Positions 1 to 11,867 of a stretch of DNA of 64,000 nt are shown one piece after another. Location of the stretch: positions 14,693,387 to 14,757,386 of the forward strand of contig OU612069.1 of assembly GCA_914767715.1 (NCBI GenBank), read 5' to 3'. Position 1 is the stretch's first letter, and each line of letters opens with the position of its first letter. Under the pieces are notes generated by a model. It was not told the DNA's origin, searched no databases, and saw only the letters and a list, made by a program, of their open reading frames with translations. Position numbers and translations under genes: made by a program. The DNA is from Membranipora membranacea (taxonomy: Eukaryota; Bryozoa; Gymnolaemata; Cheilostomatida; Membraniporidae).

Positions 1-17
1 TAAGCTGATACTGAAGA

Positions 18-31
18 GCGCCCTCTAGTGG
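18..31 (-). promoter_or_regulatory. Candidate CTCF-type binding site
   Basis: The minus strand reads CCACTAGAGGGCGC, which fits the CTCF core consensus (CCASYAGRKGGC-type) known to be conserved between insects and vertebrates. It lies about 540 bases from a minus-strand coding exon. A 14-base match is suggestive only, and it could belong to a dispersed repeat. Confidence 0.35.
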
Positions 32-420
32 TGGGTCGCTGAGTTGTTTCCTCTTGAGCAGAGGAGCTGTTAAGCCTCGATCTCCACCTCTTAACCTGAT
101 ACATAATTTTATATATAAGACAGACTGAGTAAAAAACTGCCAATATTTTATGATAGACACAATATGTCAGTAGAGCCTTAGGGTGTTTTTGCCTCTGTTC
201 AAGAGCCTTAGTCTTTTTGTCCATCAAGAAAACGAATTGGTCCAAAAAAACTCGCTCAACACATTGTTCCATTCAAAGGCCTCTGGCATATCTCGCTCAC
301 AAAGCAAGGAGCAATCAGGTTGTCATTTTGGAAGCTTATTATTGTAAAACCCAATGTTTGAGGGAACCACTTTTATTACGGATGTATATTTAGATAAGAG
401 CTAGCTCAAGTATTATCCAG

Positions 421-492
421 ATTGCCTGCATTCGGAATCGCTTCCCTCTTCTGCTAAGTCGTAAAAGAGAAGCGATCCCAAATGCAGGCAAA
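421..492. repeat. Short hairpin repeat (GCCTGCATTC family)
   Basis: An imperfect palindrome: the left arm TTGCCTGCATTCGGAATCGC pairs with the right arm containing GCGATCCCAAATGCAGGCAA, around a loop of about 12 bases. The left arm's start recurs at about 10428 and 23949 as GCCTGCATTCCAGTTGCTCC, so this is a small dispersed hairpin family. Confidence 0.7.
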
Positions 493-559
493 TTCAATCT
501 ACAAAAGACCTGGCAGACCTGTTAACTTCATTACAATAATGTGATAGCATTATACTCAC

Positions 560-720
560 TCTCTGAAATGCAGCCGGTTCCTCGTGACGACCATCATATA
601 CAGATGGTGATTCAGCAGGTGGGGTTTTCCGTTTCCTTTTTAGTGCTGCAGTCACCTCATTAACTGGCTTAAACTTGAACTTTCCTTTTCGAGCTGGCCG
701 AGCAGATATATTCTGTTCTA
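560..720 (-). CDS. Internal exon of an unidentified basic protein
   Basis: On the minus strand this 161-base exon is bounded by an acceptor (TATTGTCTTTAG) and a strong donor (GTGAGT). It enters in phase 1 and leaves in phase 0. It encodes about 53 residues rich in Lys/Arg/Pro, including ARKGKFKFKPVNEV, a KRKRK nuclear-localisation-like cluster and TPPAESPSVYD. I do not recognise the family; the composition suggests a nuclear or nucleic-acid-associated protein, which is inference. The flanking exons are not identified: the next one lies at lower coordinates, perhaps outside the window, and the previous one at higher coordinates. It may or may not belong to the same gene as the exon at 1995-2125. 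Confidence 0.55.
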
Positions 721-1994
721 CTAAAGACAATACATGTGAGGGAAATAAGATAAAAATTGAAAGTTGCCTAGCAAAACTTCTTGGTTGTTGCCAACTGCCA
801 TAGCAAAAGGTTATATCCTAACAAAGTCAGCACGAGAGCCTATAATACATTCAATCTTCTTCCTTCACAAGTAGTAATAAGATCACTTCCTTAGAAAACT
901 TTGCAATTTTGATCACTGTCTCAGTTGATTGAGAATATAGGCCAATAGCCCATCTTTGCAGCTACAACACTAGCCAGGGTTCCCAAGCTCGTCCCAATTT
1001 TATTATTTGACCTTCTTTGGAGTTAATTTCTTATGTGAGGTGATAATTGTTATAACCAGAGTTTATGTGTCAGAATCGTTGATTTCAGGATGCGGCAAGA
1101 ATGATGTGACTTACTTGTGAGTATTTGGATGTTATTTACGCGGATCTACATCTGTGTTAGTTACACCATAATTCTCTCTCATAGTGGTGTGTTTAGCGTA
1201 AGGATCGGCTCTTTTCTCTGCCTCTTATATCATAGTAAGAAGCCTTCTCTCGGTGTCCTGGAAGTGAGAGAAGTAGTCACAACTTATTACATGACATAAT
1301 GTCTTGGTTTCTTTGTTACACACTAGGACTAGGTCTTATTCTACCATAGTCTGAGCCCCAGACTCCTGGCCAAACTCGACGACCCCCCATGTACTCGGCC
1401 AAGGAAGACCCGCTATCTTTAACTAGACTTAGCAAGCTTGGCTGGCTTGTGTGGGAGGAGGGAGACGGGGAAAATGAACTGCAGTCATGATTTGTAAATT
1501 TTTACACTAAATTTCTCCCGCTCGCACATTATTTCTAGTCATTAACTGGGTAAAAAAACTACTTGCCAAATATTAACTTACAGTAGGTTGGTTATCTGAT
1601 CGCGGATTGCGTATTTCTCCTTTAATCTATTGAAAAAGCCATTTATCGTCTTGTCCTTTCCACCTACAATGCAGATCAATTCAACCGAATCATACATTTT
1701 ATAATTTAATTGTTTTAACTGTAAATAATAAAATTTCCGCAATTAAAAGTTATATTTGGTGAAGGAAAGTATGTACGGCCCATTTCTTTGCAACACCACT
1801 AGAAGGTCAAATGGAAATCGTGGTTCCTGAGTTGGAACCTGATGGAAAGTTTCAATAGTGTTTCTTTATCTTATTCTCAACATCAAACTCGCCAATTTAC
1901 TCAGTAGGTACCAAGAGTTTGAATAGTTGCTATTAGACAAGGGTAGGGCAGCGTTTGGGGGGGCTGCTCCTAGAAATGTCTTGCATGTACTTAC
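721..1994. other. Presumed intronic or intergenic DNA
   Basis: Lies between the two minus-strand exons. I see no convincing exon here, although a short phase-2 exon completing the membrane protein could hide near 1700-1830, where acceptor-like CTAG and CTGAG contexts occur on the minus strand. Confidence 0.4.
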
Positions 1995-2125
1995 ATGCGA
2001 TACGCAAAAGCACCACCAATGATCCAACTGCCAATAAATACAGCCGCTGTCCACTTCTTAATAGACTTTCCAGCTAAAGACAGTGGCTCATACGGACGGC
2101 CTGTAGGCCTGGGGTTTCCTGACAT
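1995..2125 (-). CDS. First exon of a small single-pass membrane protein
   Basis: An ATG at 2125 opens a 131-base frame (43 codons plus two bases) ending at a consensus donor GTAAGT. The peptide starts MSGNPRPTGRPYEPLSLAGK, then SIKKW, then a hydrophobic stretch of about 18 residues (residues 26-43, TAAVFIGSWIIGGAFAYR). This is a Pro/Arg-rich N-tail, a basic stop and one transmembrane helix, as in small mitochondrial inner-membrane or assembly-factor proteins; I cannot assign a family. It leaves in phase 2, so at least one more exon must follow at lower coordinates. The frame has no upstream extension that I can support. Confidence 0.55.
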
Positions 2126-2139
2126 TTAGAGCACCAAAA

Positions 2140-3060
2140 GTTTTACAAACTCTCTGTAATACAGATTTTAACTTTCTACATTACAAAAATTCATGCTGTT
2201 CTGAATGGGCCCTAAAAACTACCGCTGCCAGTGGTACTGTTAGATGTCTTACGGATGCTGTTTGGGACGTGTCTTACAGCACTTAATGCCTATAAGGCAT
2301 TGATGTTTGTGCTCTAGGGGTCGCATGTGTGCTGTAAGACATGTCCCATACAGCACCTGCCACACATTTCTTAACACCTGAGCTTTTGATTGGAAAAAGT
2401 ACCTAAAATATATCAAAGCACACAACATGGGCCACACCTGCACAGCCTCAGGCCCTCTACTGCCCATACAGAATTGGACTTTTTCTGTAATGGAGCAAAT
2501 TTTAGGTCGTTACAAAAAATTGTGAAGTTCTGAATGGCACTTAAAACCGTTGTTGGCAGCAGGTATTGTAAGACATGTTGTAGGACAGGTCTTTACAGCC
2601 TCTACAGCATTGAATTCTTAAATACAATACAGCATTGTTATACAGCCTATATAGTTAAAATTCTTTTGTGCCTTAAGAGAAGTTGTACAAAATGTCTTAC
2701 AACACACCTGTGTTGGATCAGACTAAGTACCTTATCTGTGTCTTACATTGCAACATGCGCTGCACCAACAAACCCTCTACTATGACTCTTTTCATAAAAC
2801 TGGCTATTGCCCATACAGAACTGGACATTTTCAGTAATGATACTTTTATAATCCAACACACTCAGGTGTCCTTAGTTGTGTGGCAGGTGCCATATGAGAC
2901 ATGTCTTACAGCACTCATTCGGCACTCATTTACCAACAACAAGGCCGTTTATGCCTTGAGTGCTGCAAGACATGTCCCATACACAAAGCACCTGTCTTAC
3001 AACACCCGTTGCCAGTGAGGGCTTTTTGTGCCCAATCAGAATGGCACAAATCTCTGTTAA
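2140..3060. repeat. Diverged tandem repeat, about 350-400 bp unit
   Basis: Blocks such as GACATGTCCCATACAGCACC, TTCTGAATGGSMMYTAAAA and TGTCTTACARCAC recur at about 2165-2500, 2510-2880 and 2880-3060, the third partial. Copies differ by many substitutions and small indels, so the array is old. Small open frames inside it are not conserved between copies and are not genes. Confidence 0.65.
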
Positions 3061-3119
3061 GAATGTGACCCACTGGTTTTCAGGCTTGTTACTCAGGTAA
3101 GAGGTGTTTCACAACTAAA

Positions 3120-6100
3120 CTTTATATTGCAGTGTGTACCCTTTAATATATCATTGCAATACTTTATATAGACTCACAATACAGTTAGCTAAAGTGAAAT
3201 GCTAGCTAACTAACAGACAAACTTGACTCTAGGGCATATTTACCGCTCCTCTATGGTAGAATGCTATAAGCTGAATCAGACATCTTGACTGGGGAATGAG
3301 TTGAGAACTGAGAAGGCCTACATGTAACTAATCTCTACATAACACTGACCTTAGCAGTCCTTGACTGCGGTTCAAAAGCCCTCTAGCAGAGAGATACTGG
3401 TCTTAAACCACGGCATCGTCACTGATCTTTGTAAATACGCTAGGTCTCCTGTCAATTTATGGCATATTTCAATCACATAATGGTAATAGATAGATTTTTT
3501 TTCAGCAGCAAATGCTGATTTGATAGCTCATTATCATAGAATTATGAAATACCAGAGAACTCTGTATAACTCATATATAAAGGAGAGAAAATGATTTTTG
3601 TCATAGATCTTGCTTGGATGGAATACTCCCCAGTTACTGATTATGAACAACATACCATTCATACATTTTGATGAGGTCCAGTTTTTGCCATCTCATGTGA
3701 GGTTGGTGCTAATCAAACTGTACTACTATTACTCTGAAAATTCATAGCCTTGTCACACATAGGGTTTTTTTATGAATAAAAATCAAGTGTGACATGGCTA
3801 GGTAACATGTATTTGTATATTTTCACTAACCCTCACATGATCAAAGTTGTGCCCTCTTCTAGCGTGTCGGGACAACTTGCAGGGATGACCTATATCAATG
3901 AGTGACCTAGATCATTTATTCACTCATTATTCGTATTCATGGTCAACCATTTTTATATAAAATACTCAAATTGGTACAGGGTTAAGTTAAGGAGAGTGTT
4001 TATTCTATTCTGCGATGGAACCAGTAAGATAGAGAAAAACTGACATTGTAGTAATCATAGTATTTACATACCTATAGAAACAAAAATAAAAACTGTATTT
4101 AATAACACACATTTTACTGACAACTATTTCTGTTGACAAGCACATGATCGGGAAAGTGAAATTTACGGTAAGTTATTAAATAGAAATTACTATGTTATAT
4201 ATGGATAATAACATCAATCGATACGGTTATGAAATTTCGTTTTAATAAGGAGTGATATAGAGTTGTCCGACACTTATATTCAAAAGTTCCCAACTGCCAA
4301 TTTCCTATAAATATGGCCTGGCTGCCAGTTATCTGAAATCTTATCGAATTGTTAAAAAATTAGTCGACGACTGTAGTTGCCTATAATTCCTTTTGCGTTC
4401 CGCAATTCTAACATCAGAATATTCTCAGTGTAATGGATGGGAGGTCATTGTATGTGTTACGTATCACATGAATAAGGAAATTTGCAAAATACTTCTTTGA
4501 AAAAGATTCTACGAGTTAAAGAGATTTAAAGATCCACCCTAAGACGAAACACAAAACTTTATTGGATTTATCTCCCTTGGTATGAATTATTAGGTCTTGT
4601 TTTCTTGTTAAAGCTATAATAACGTTATTTTGGTTTTCTTTTGTTATATAATCTAATAAAAAATTACTATCTGACTGAAGTATAGATGACAGTTCATCTT
4701 TCCTTCACAAACTTGAAAAATTGGCAGTAGTTTATATTGCATCCTTGTTTTTATATATATCGGTTGTACCCCATCAGTTGTCAGAGGGTAAGCAAAAATA
4801 TTCATAATAATTGCTGTTTTTGTGAGCTGGTATAGAAAAAATACTAGCTAAACTACTACTAATGAAAAACCAAAGAGTACTGGACATGTGGTCATATTAG
4901 TCTCTCTAACATTGTGATGAGTTTAACTAATTAAGTAGAACATACTAACATATATATCATTAATTCCGCTAGTGATGAGCTTATGAATTTTCAATTTACC
5001 TAAAAGAGTATTGTATGTGACCTCGTCCGTGTAGTATCTTGCAGTGTTGTGGAGTTGTCCAACACAACTATATTCAATAGTTCGCAATTGTGAATCTCTT
5101 ATATATATGTCTCGCCTGCCAGCTGTCTGAAGTTTTTTTGAATCAATAAAAATAAGTCAACCACAGTAGTTGCCTAGAATACCAACAGGTAACAAATATA
5201 TTATTACAGTTACAGTTACAAATTTCTATGAATTAGGTCATGGCATGTGTGGGAGCCGAGGTATGAAACCAAAGCAAATCAACTAGACCCGTTTAATACA
5301 TTGAACGCCCAAACAAAAGGCACTATATCCAGAGAAATGGACGTTATCACATGTAGTGCTACTAACATTATTGCAAAAATTTTATGGTCTGAAATGAACT
5401 CTCTCTGCTCAAATTTAAATGAGATACGTAATTACGCACTAACAGCTAATTAATTCTCTTTCTACCACACCTTAATGGACTGTCTACTGATTTACTTACG
5501 CACTTCCTCATCAGACAGGCCAAGTAGAAGAAACAGCTGGAGGCTCATCTGATTAATGATCCAATCGTGGGCAGAGGAGTATGAATAGTCATTTCTCCTG
5601 GTGATGGATATCACGATGAAGGATCAGGATTATCAGGGAATGGCTGCACAAAGAAAACACAGCATTGCTGTGCAGATAAGTTTCTAGAGCTTTTATTGGA
5701 GAGGTATGCACTTGAAGATTAACCTTTGAAAGCCCCCCCCCCAGTAGGACTTAAACTGCGGCATCAATCATGGGGCAGAAAATGGCAAGTGTGCTTACCA
5801 ATCACGCCAGCTCACCTCAATTTTAATCAAATTTTGAGTTGAAATTGGTTCCAGGAACTGAAAACCTTTAATTGGAAGAGTGGTTCAAATAGACACAAAG
5901 GCGTTGTAGGAGATAGGAACCAAATCTTGAATTAACTGCTTACACAGAAGAAGAGGAATAACGATCAGTAAAATAAGGGATACTTGTAAATAGTGTATGT
6001 GTTATGTACCACATGAGTGGGGTTTCGTGCAAGATAGTTCTTTAAAAGAGATCCTACAAGTTTAGACAAAACACCACAAAACCTTTTCGGGTTTTTCTCC

Positions 6101-6720
6101 CTCGGGATGAATTACTAGGTCCGTTTTTGTTGTTGAAGATAAAAATAATGTTATTGTCCTAACCTGTTATAAAATAATCCAATAGAACTTTGATGATGTA
6201 TTTTGACACTAGAGCACTAGTCATTAGTTACAAACTAAGAAATAGGCAGGATTGTATCTTGCGAACTCTTTCTTTGTTATTGTACAATCACCATTATATA
6301 TCTTATTGTTAGTGTTAGCGCTAGTGTTAGCGTTAGAGTTTTTCTCAGCCTATTCTCGGCCTATTGGCTATGATCAAAGTGTCATGGCTAATGGCTGATT
6401 AGTGCCCGTTTCAGTTTCTGGCAGCTTGCTGCACACTCACGATTAGGAGGTCCACCATGGCCTCACCTCTAGGATGCATTCTAGCTTGCTAGGATGTATC
6501 ACACTCTCAGTATGAGGACTCCGGGCAACATGCGTCCCTCTTTAGGGGCAGCCCACACTCTGTTTTGTCATAAACAGGGCGTTAGAGTTTTTGTTTTTGT
6601 GAGCCAGTGCACAAGACTGGCTATAACTAATCATGGAAAATTCATTGTCCTCTAAAATGAAGTCTCACTAAAGTTGTGATGCAGTTAAGAGAGCACTAAC
6701 AGGAGGGAAACTTTACCTTT
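3120..6720. repeat. Copy I of a ~3.5 kb non-coding repeat
   Basis: The fullest copy of a unit found three times. Recognisable modules in order: A (3190-3520, CTCTATGGTAGAATGC), B (3760-4240, AGTTGTGCCCTCTTC), C (4250-4620, GAGTTGTCC plus AGGTCATTGTATGTG; a second GAGTTGTCC at 5050), D (5300-5520, AGAAATGGACGTTATC and ACCTTAATGGACTGTCT), E (5820-6150, AATCTTGAATTAACTGCTTA and CGGGATGAATTACTAGG) and F (6330-6710, TCCCTCTTTAGGGGCAGC). No long frame is shared by the copies, so it appears to be a non-autonomous element or a large satellite-like unit. Confidence 0.75.
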
Positions 6721-9120
6721 AGATCTGGTTTTCATCAGCTGTATATAAGGCTAGCTAACATTTATACATCTTCAATATATACCGCCTATACAGTAAGCTA
6801 AAGTGAAGTGCTAGCTAACAAACTAACAATCTCAACTCTAGCTCATATTCACTCCTCCTCTATGGTAAAATGCTGTAGACTGAATCAGACATTTTGACTG
6901 GGGAGCGGGTTGAGCACTGCGAAGGCCTATATGTAGCTAATCTCTACATCACACTGACCTTAGCAGTCCCTAACTATTGTTAGGGGCCCTTCCGTGTAGA
7001 GATCCTTGTCTCATTAAACCACAGTTTCGTAACAGGTATTTGTAAATACGCTAGATCTCCTGATCAATTTATCGCATAATGCCAGCACGAAATGGTAATA
7101 GATATGTTTTTTTCCCAGTAGCAAATGCTGTTTTGATAGCTCACCAACATAAGTGAATAGCTGAATATTACATACACGTCACACATAAGGCTTTACTTCC
7201 ACTTCTAAATAAAAACAAAGCGTGACATCGCTAGGAAATATTCATTTGTATATTTTCCATAACCTTCAGATGCTTTTCTCAACTAAACGGCATAAATCTG
7301 ACAGTCCAACTCTAGAATTAAATGGTGTAAAAATAGATTTTTGTGACAATGTAAAATTTTTGGGAGTACTCTTTGATAACAAATAACCATTTGTAAATCA
7401 TGTCAATAATGTTGTAACAAAAGCAAATCAGAGGATGTTTGTCATCAGAACTTTTAATTACCAGAGTACAAAGCCTTTAGCCTGCATGTTATTCAAGAGT
7501 TTTATTGTATCCATTCTCAACTACTGCCTGCCTATTTTGTTCAGTAGTATCTATTCACTAGACAAGAAAGCGCTGAGGAAGTTTTTTAAACAGGGTGACA
7601 GACTAGGTCTCGATATTGGGGACCTGATTCTGTCATATCAAAACGAACTAAGAACTTGGCCCTGCAGATAAAACATGACGATTAACATTTTTTAAACGAT
7701 TTTCTTCAGAAACTCCCGGCCTCAGGCAGATATCGAAGCCTTAAATACAGAACTGCCTGGGGGAAACACTCCTTAATCAGGGGTTTGATTTCAATATTAC
7801 AAGATATTTTTTGATCCACTAGAAGTCAGAGTACTTCACTCATTTTTTATATTTCTTTTTGGTTTTCCCTACTCGTGTAACAGTATTAACACTCAATCTC
7901 GCAGCATACCTAATGTTTGTGACAAAATAAACCAATCAACCAACTCATATGATGGGAGTTGTGCCCTCTTCTTTATGGTGGGACAACTTGCAGAGATTAC
8001 ATGTATCAATGAGTGATTATCCCGTTAATTTTTTTCAATTCTAATTTATGTTCACCATTTTTATACTGAATACTCCATTTGATACAGGGTCAAGTTGGGG
8101 AGAGTGTTTATTTTATTCTGTGATGGAACCAATAAGGTAGAAAAAGTTGTCAGGGTAGTAAAAAAACAACAACATACCTATAGAAATAAAAAATAGAATC
8201 TATATTCAAAAAGACAATTTACTGATATTATTTCTGTTGACAAGCACATGTTCGGGGATAATGAAATATATGATTATATTTGGATAATTAGTTCAATTGT
8301 TGAGGTTAGGAATTTTTATTTCAATAAGTAGAGGATTTGGTGTGAGCTCTTCTGTGTAGTATCCTGCAGTGATGTAGAGTTGTCCAACACAGTTATATTC
8401 AAAAGTTCCCAATGGCCAGTTTCCTATAAGTATGGCCTGCCTGCCAGCTGTCTAAAATCTTATCTAATTGATAAAAATTAGCCATCCACAGTAGTTACCT
8501 GTAATTCGAACAGGTATTATTTCTATTACAGTATTACATTGAATGTAATAAAATTGTTAAAACATGCTCATGTTTATAAAAGGAATACTGAACTGAACTC
8601 GCAATAAGGCTGCAGAAGTATAATTGTGCAGCTTACAAATCAAGTGGCTTGATAAAAATAATGATAACATCTGAATGCTCTTTTTATAGCATGCAATACT
8701 TAAAATGTGGGATAATTTCCCTACACCCTATAGGAGGCAGTGCATAACTCTGCCTCTTAATTTTGCATATAACATTTCTAACATCAGAAAATTCTCAGTG
8801 AAAGGATGGAAGGTCATTGTATGTGGTATGTACTACATGACTGAGGTAATGTGCAAAATACTTATTTGAAAAAGATCCTACAAGTTTAAAAGATTTAAAC
8901 ACCACAAAACTTTTGAGAGTTTTCTCCCTTGGGATGAATTATGTATCTGGTTTTGTTGTTGGAGCAATTAAATAATTTTATTGTTATTTTTGTGGTGTTA
9001 TATAATCAAGTTAAGCCTTGATGATCAAGTATCAGATTAGTGCACTATTAACAGCTCATTTTTATTGTACATACTAAGAAAAGGCACTAGTTTATCTTGT
9101 GCACTCTTACTTACAGCTAA
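6720..9120. repeat. Copy II of the ~3.5 kb repeat
   Basis: Begins directly after module F of copy I with module A (6785-7140, AAGCTAAAGTGAAGTGCTAG), then B (7200-8300, split by a LINE fragment), C (8370-8520, GAGTTGTCCAACAC) and E (8800-9110, GGGATGAATTATG). Modules D and F are missing or unrecognisable. The direct join at about 6720 means copies I and II are in tandem. Confidence 0.7.
7265..7950 (+). mobile_element. CR1/Jockey-like LINE 3' fragment
   Basis: The plus strand reads a reverse-transcriptase C-terminal region: FCDNVKFLGVLFDN, an in-frame stop, then HVNNVVTKANQR, FKSFIVSILNYCLP and DKKALRKFFK. These are the landmarks that follow the catalytic domain in non-LTR retrotransposons. 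The fragment splits module B of copy II, so it inserted after that repeat formed. It is 5'-truncated and dead. Confidence 0.7.
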
Positions 9121-9129
9121 GCTGGGTGT

Positions 9130-9630
9130 CACCTTTTTCATTTCCTGAAACTAAATTGTGTTTGTGAGTCCTTCTTATATATAGGACTAAAACATGATAA
9201 AAAAGTATAGTTCTATATAATGAACACTTGCAACATACTAACTCTCGTGATCTGACTGGGCATGTAGATCACTGATAAACTAGGCTATCATTACCACAAA
9301 GCAGGTGTCGTAAGGCTAAGTATGCATCATGCGTGACTTGAATTTGCGCATGTGCAAGAACAATGAGTTTAGTTTGGGTTCTGATTGCAACTTTGGAAAG
9401 GGGAAATGGGATATCCCCTGCATAAACTATCAATCAAAATCAGCTAATATTAACAAGAGAGGATAACTATTAATAACAAATCCGCATGCTTTGGGGAGTA
9501 TGTCACCAGAGCAGGTAGCCAATCAGATGGCTTCGGAATTCCGAGACTCAATTTTGCAGAGATCCGCTCATGCCCAGAGCTGAGCATGCGCAGAATGCAC
9601 TTGCAACAAGGAGTGCCAGGTTTGTGTGAT
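9130..9630. other. Unassigned non-coding DNA
   Basis: No exon, repeat unit or RNA gene recognised between repeat copy II and the foldback element. Confidence 0.4.
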
Positions 9631-9634
9631 TTCG

Positions 9635-10090
9635 GGTCAAAAGCCACTGCCAAAAAGCCACTGGCCATAAAGGCACTGGCCATAAAGCCACTGGTCAAAA
9701 AGCCACTGGTCATAAGCCCACTGGTCAAAAATCCACTGCCCAAAAAGCCACTGGTTCAATGGTTACATCATAGAAGTCTTATATCAACTTTTCATTGACA
9801 TGATTGTTTGGATGCGTAAAACAATTCTAGCTCTTGGTATACCATTTTTCAATGATTTTTTGATATAAGACTTCTATTATGTAACCAGTGGCCTTTTGGG
9901 CAGTGGCTTTTTGACCAGTGGCCTTATGACCAGTGGACTTTTGTCCAGTGCCCTTATGACCAGTGACCTTTTGGCCAGTGGCTTCATGGCCAGTGGCTTT
10001 TTGGCCAGTGGCCTTATGGCCAGTGGCTTTATGGCCGGTGGCTTTTGGGGCAGTGGCTTTATGGGCAGTGGCTTTTTGGCCAGTGGCCTA
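9635..10090. repeat. Foldback element with 15-bp minisatellite arms
   Basis: The left arm (9635-9759) is about 8 units of a 15-mer close to GCCACTGGCCATAAA. The right arm (9885-10090) is about 13 units of its reverse complement (CCAGTGGCTTTTTGG variants). Just inside the arms, GGTTACATCATAGAAGTC (9760-9786) pairs with GACTTCTATTATGTAACC (9860-9886), leaving a 73-base loop. Because 15 is a multiple of three, both strands read through as KPLAI or GSGFL repeats; these frames are a by-product of the period and are not evidence of protein. Confidence 0.85.
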
Positions 10091-10424
10091 ATAAATCTCA
10101 CTCACTTATGTACTCATAGGAAGGGCAAGGCGGCTAAGGTCTTACACAGGATAATTTTGAAAAAAAAGACCTGAAATTGCCCTAAATGTTATTAATACCA
10201 GGCCATAGTTCTAGGGGAAAGCTAAATACAATGGCCTAAAATGCTATAACTGGATAATCTATGTCATAATCAGCTCCTGTGGGATTTCCATTTGCTACTT
10301 TTCCACTTGGCGATGCTCTGGACTCACCTCAAACTACCTCACCTACAATTTTTGTAAACTACGGCCCTGAATACAAATTGACTCTATTTAAGTGTATCAA
10401 TAACAGGGGATCAAGTTTAATCCA

Positions 10425-10510
10425 ATTGCCTGCATTCCAGTTGCTCCCTTCCACTGGTCACGCCACATGACCAGTGGATGGGGAGCAAGGCAAATGGGCC
10501 AAACATGGTC
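10425..10510. repeat. Hairpin repeat, second member of the GCCTGCATTC family
   Basis: TTGCTCCCTTCCACTGGTCA pairs with TGACCAGTGGATGGGGAGCAA across a loop of about 6 bases. It is preceded by TTGCCTGCATTCCAG, the same lead as the hairpin at 421 and the fragment at 23949. Confidence 0.7.
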
Positions 10511-10519
10511 TAGGATAGC

Positions 10520-11540
10520 TTGTAGTAGCATTTCATTATCAACCACTTTCCCAAATTTATTACCTAATTCTAATATCCATCCTGTAATATGTTGATAGCA
10601 TTGAAAGTCCAGCACATAAGTGGAAAAAAGAGATAAAAATGAATCGAAGCTACTCTCAGGCTGGTAAGGTGGGCTTTTGGTTTTACGCCGTTAGTAAATA
10701 CTAATTTTCTCAGGTTCCTAGCAGGGGTAATATCTCAAAATACAATGTAATAATAAGCGTTAAATTCTATGGTCAATTAATACTATTCAACCGTAGTTAC
10801 TCAAGATAGTTTAACTTAGGGAATTCCCTCCTCAATATTACAAAGGAACTTCACTGGGAAACCCTATTGTAACTTCCTTATTATGACCTGGTTAGGAAAG
10901 TTTACAAGAATGCAACAAATTATGTATGACCTGTCTATGTTTATGTCTACACACTATGTTAATAAACCAGATTAATATCTCAATTAGTCTATTATGTCAA
11001 TAATCAAGTGCTTTGTTTAACAAAAGGCAACCCAAAAATAGACTTCGTTCTACCGTTCACAGTTCTGAACAGAAAAGGCTACTTGATAGAACTAGGACTA
11101 TCCTTACCCTGACTTGCGGGGGGGGGGGGGGGGAATGATAATTCAAAGAATTAGCTTTACTCTTACATAACATATAATTTGATAGTCTACTTATGATAAC
11201 AAAATTAAATTTCCGCCTTATAAATAATCACTTTCAATTACATCAAAGGATGACTTTGATTCAAGCTCTCCAATAGTTATGTTAACTTATTAAAGTATTT
11301 GACCCAAGCGAAGCAGTCTCACTTGCCAAAATAAACTGCTTTACGCCCCACTTTAGGTAGGCCAATAAATACCCTGAAGTGCCACCTGCCCGGCTAGAAA
11401 ATATTAGCCTCTTGCGAATTTTGAATTTATTTAAAACAAAATCAAATGACACTTCAACTTCATAAAATTCTAGATATAAATAAATCTTCAGGGTCTTAAA
11501 AATCATTGCCTTACAAATAATACGGTACTTGCTATATTCT
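10520..11540. other. Unassigned DNA with a 16-base poly-G tract
   Basis: No exon recognised. A run of 16 G lies at about 11118-11133. Poly-G runs of similar length occur at 12696-12712 (17) and 22259-22271 (13). Confidence 0.5.
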
Positions 11541-11544
11541 AGTG

Positions 11545-11850
11545 AAGTCTGTAATTCTTCTTTGTGAAAGCTCCTGTCACTATGTCTTCTAACTCGTAAT
11601 CTTGAACTCTGTAATTCCTCCTTGTGTACGCCTCTGTCACCGTGTCTTCAACTCGTAATCTTGAACTCTGTAATTCCTCTTTGTGTACGTCTCTGTCACG
11701 TGTCTTCAACTCGCAATCTTGAACTCTGTAATTCCTCTTTGTGTACGTCTCTGTCACCGTGTCTTCAACTCGTTATCTTGAACTCTGTTATACCTCTTTA
11801 TGTACGCCTCTGTCACCGTGTCCTCAACTCGTAATCCTGAACTCTGTATG
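11545..11850. repeat. Minisatellite, ~59-bp unit, about 5 copies
   Basis: The unit contains CTCTGTAATTCCTC, TTGTGTACGTCTCTGTCACC and GTGTCTTCAACTCG. Copies are 85-95 percent alike by eye and read open on both strands, giving short repetitive frames without other support. Confidence 0.85.
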
Positions 11851-11867
11851 TCTAAAATTGATACTCT

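Noticed and set aside
9586-10174. Open frames of KPLAI- and GSGFL-type repeats on both strands
   Set aside because: They arise because a 15-bp repeat unit keeps frame; no splice signals, start context or homology.
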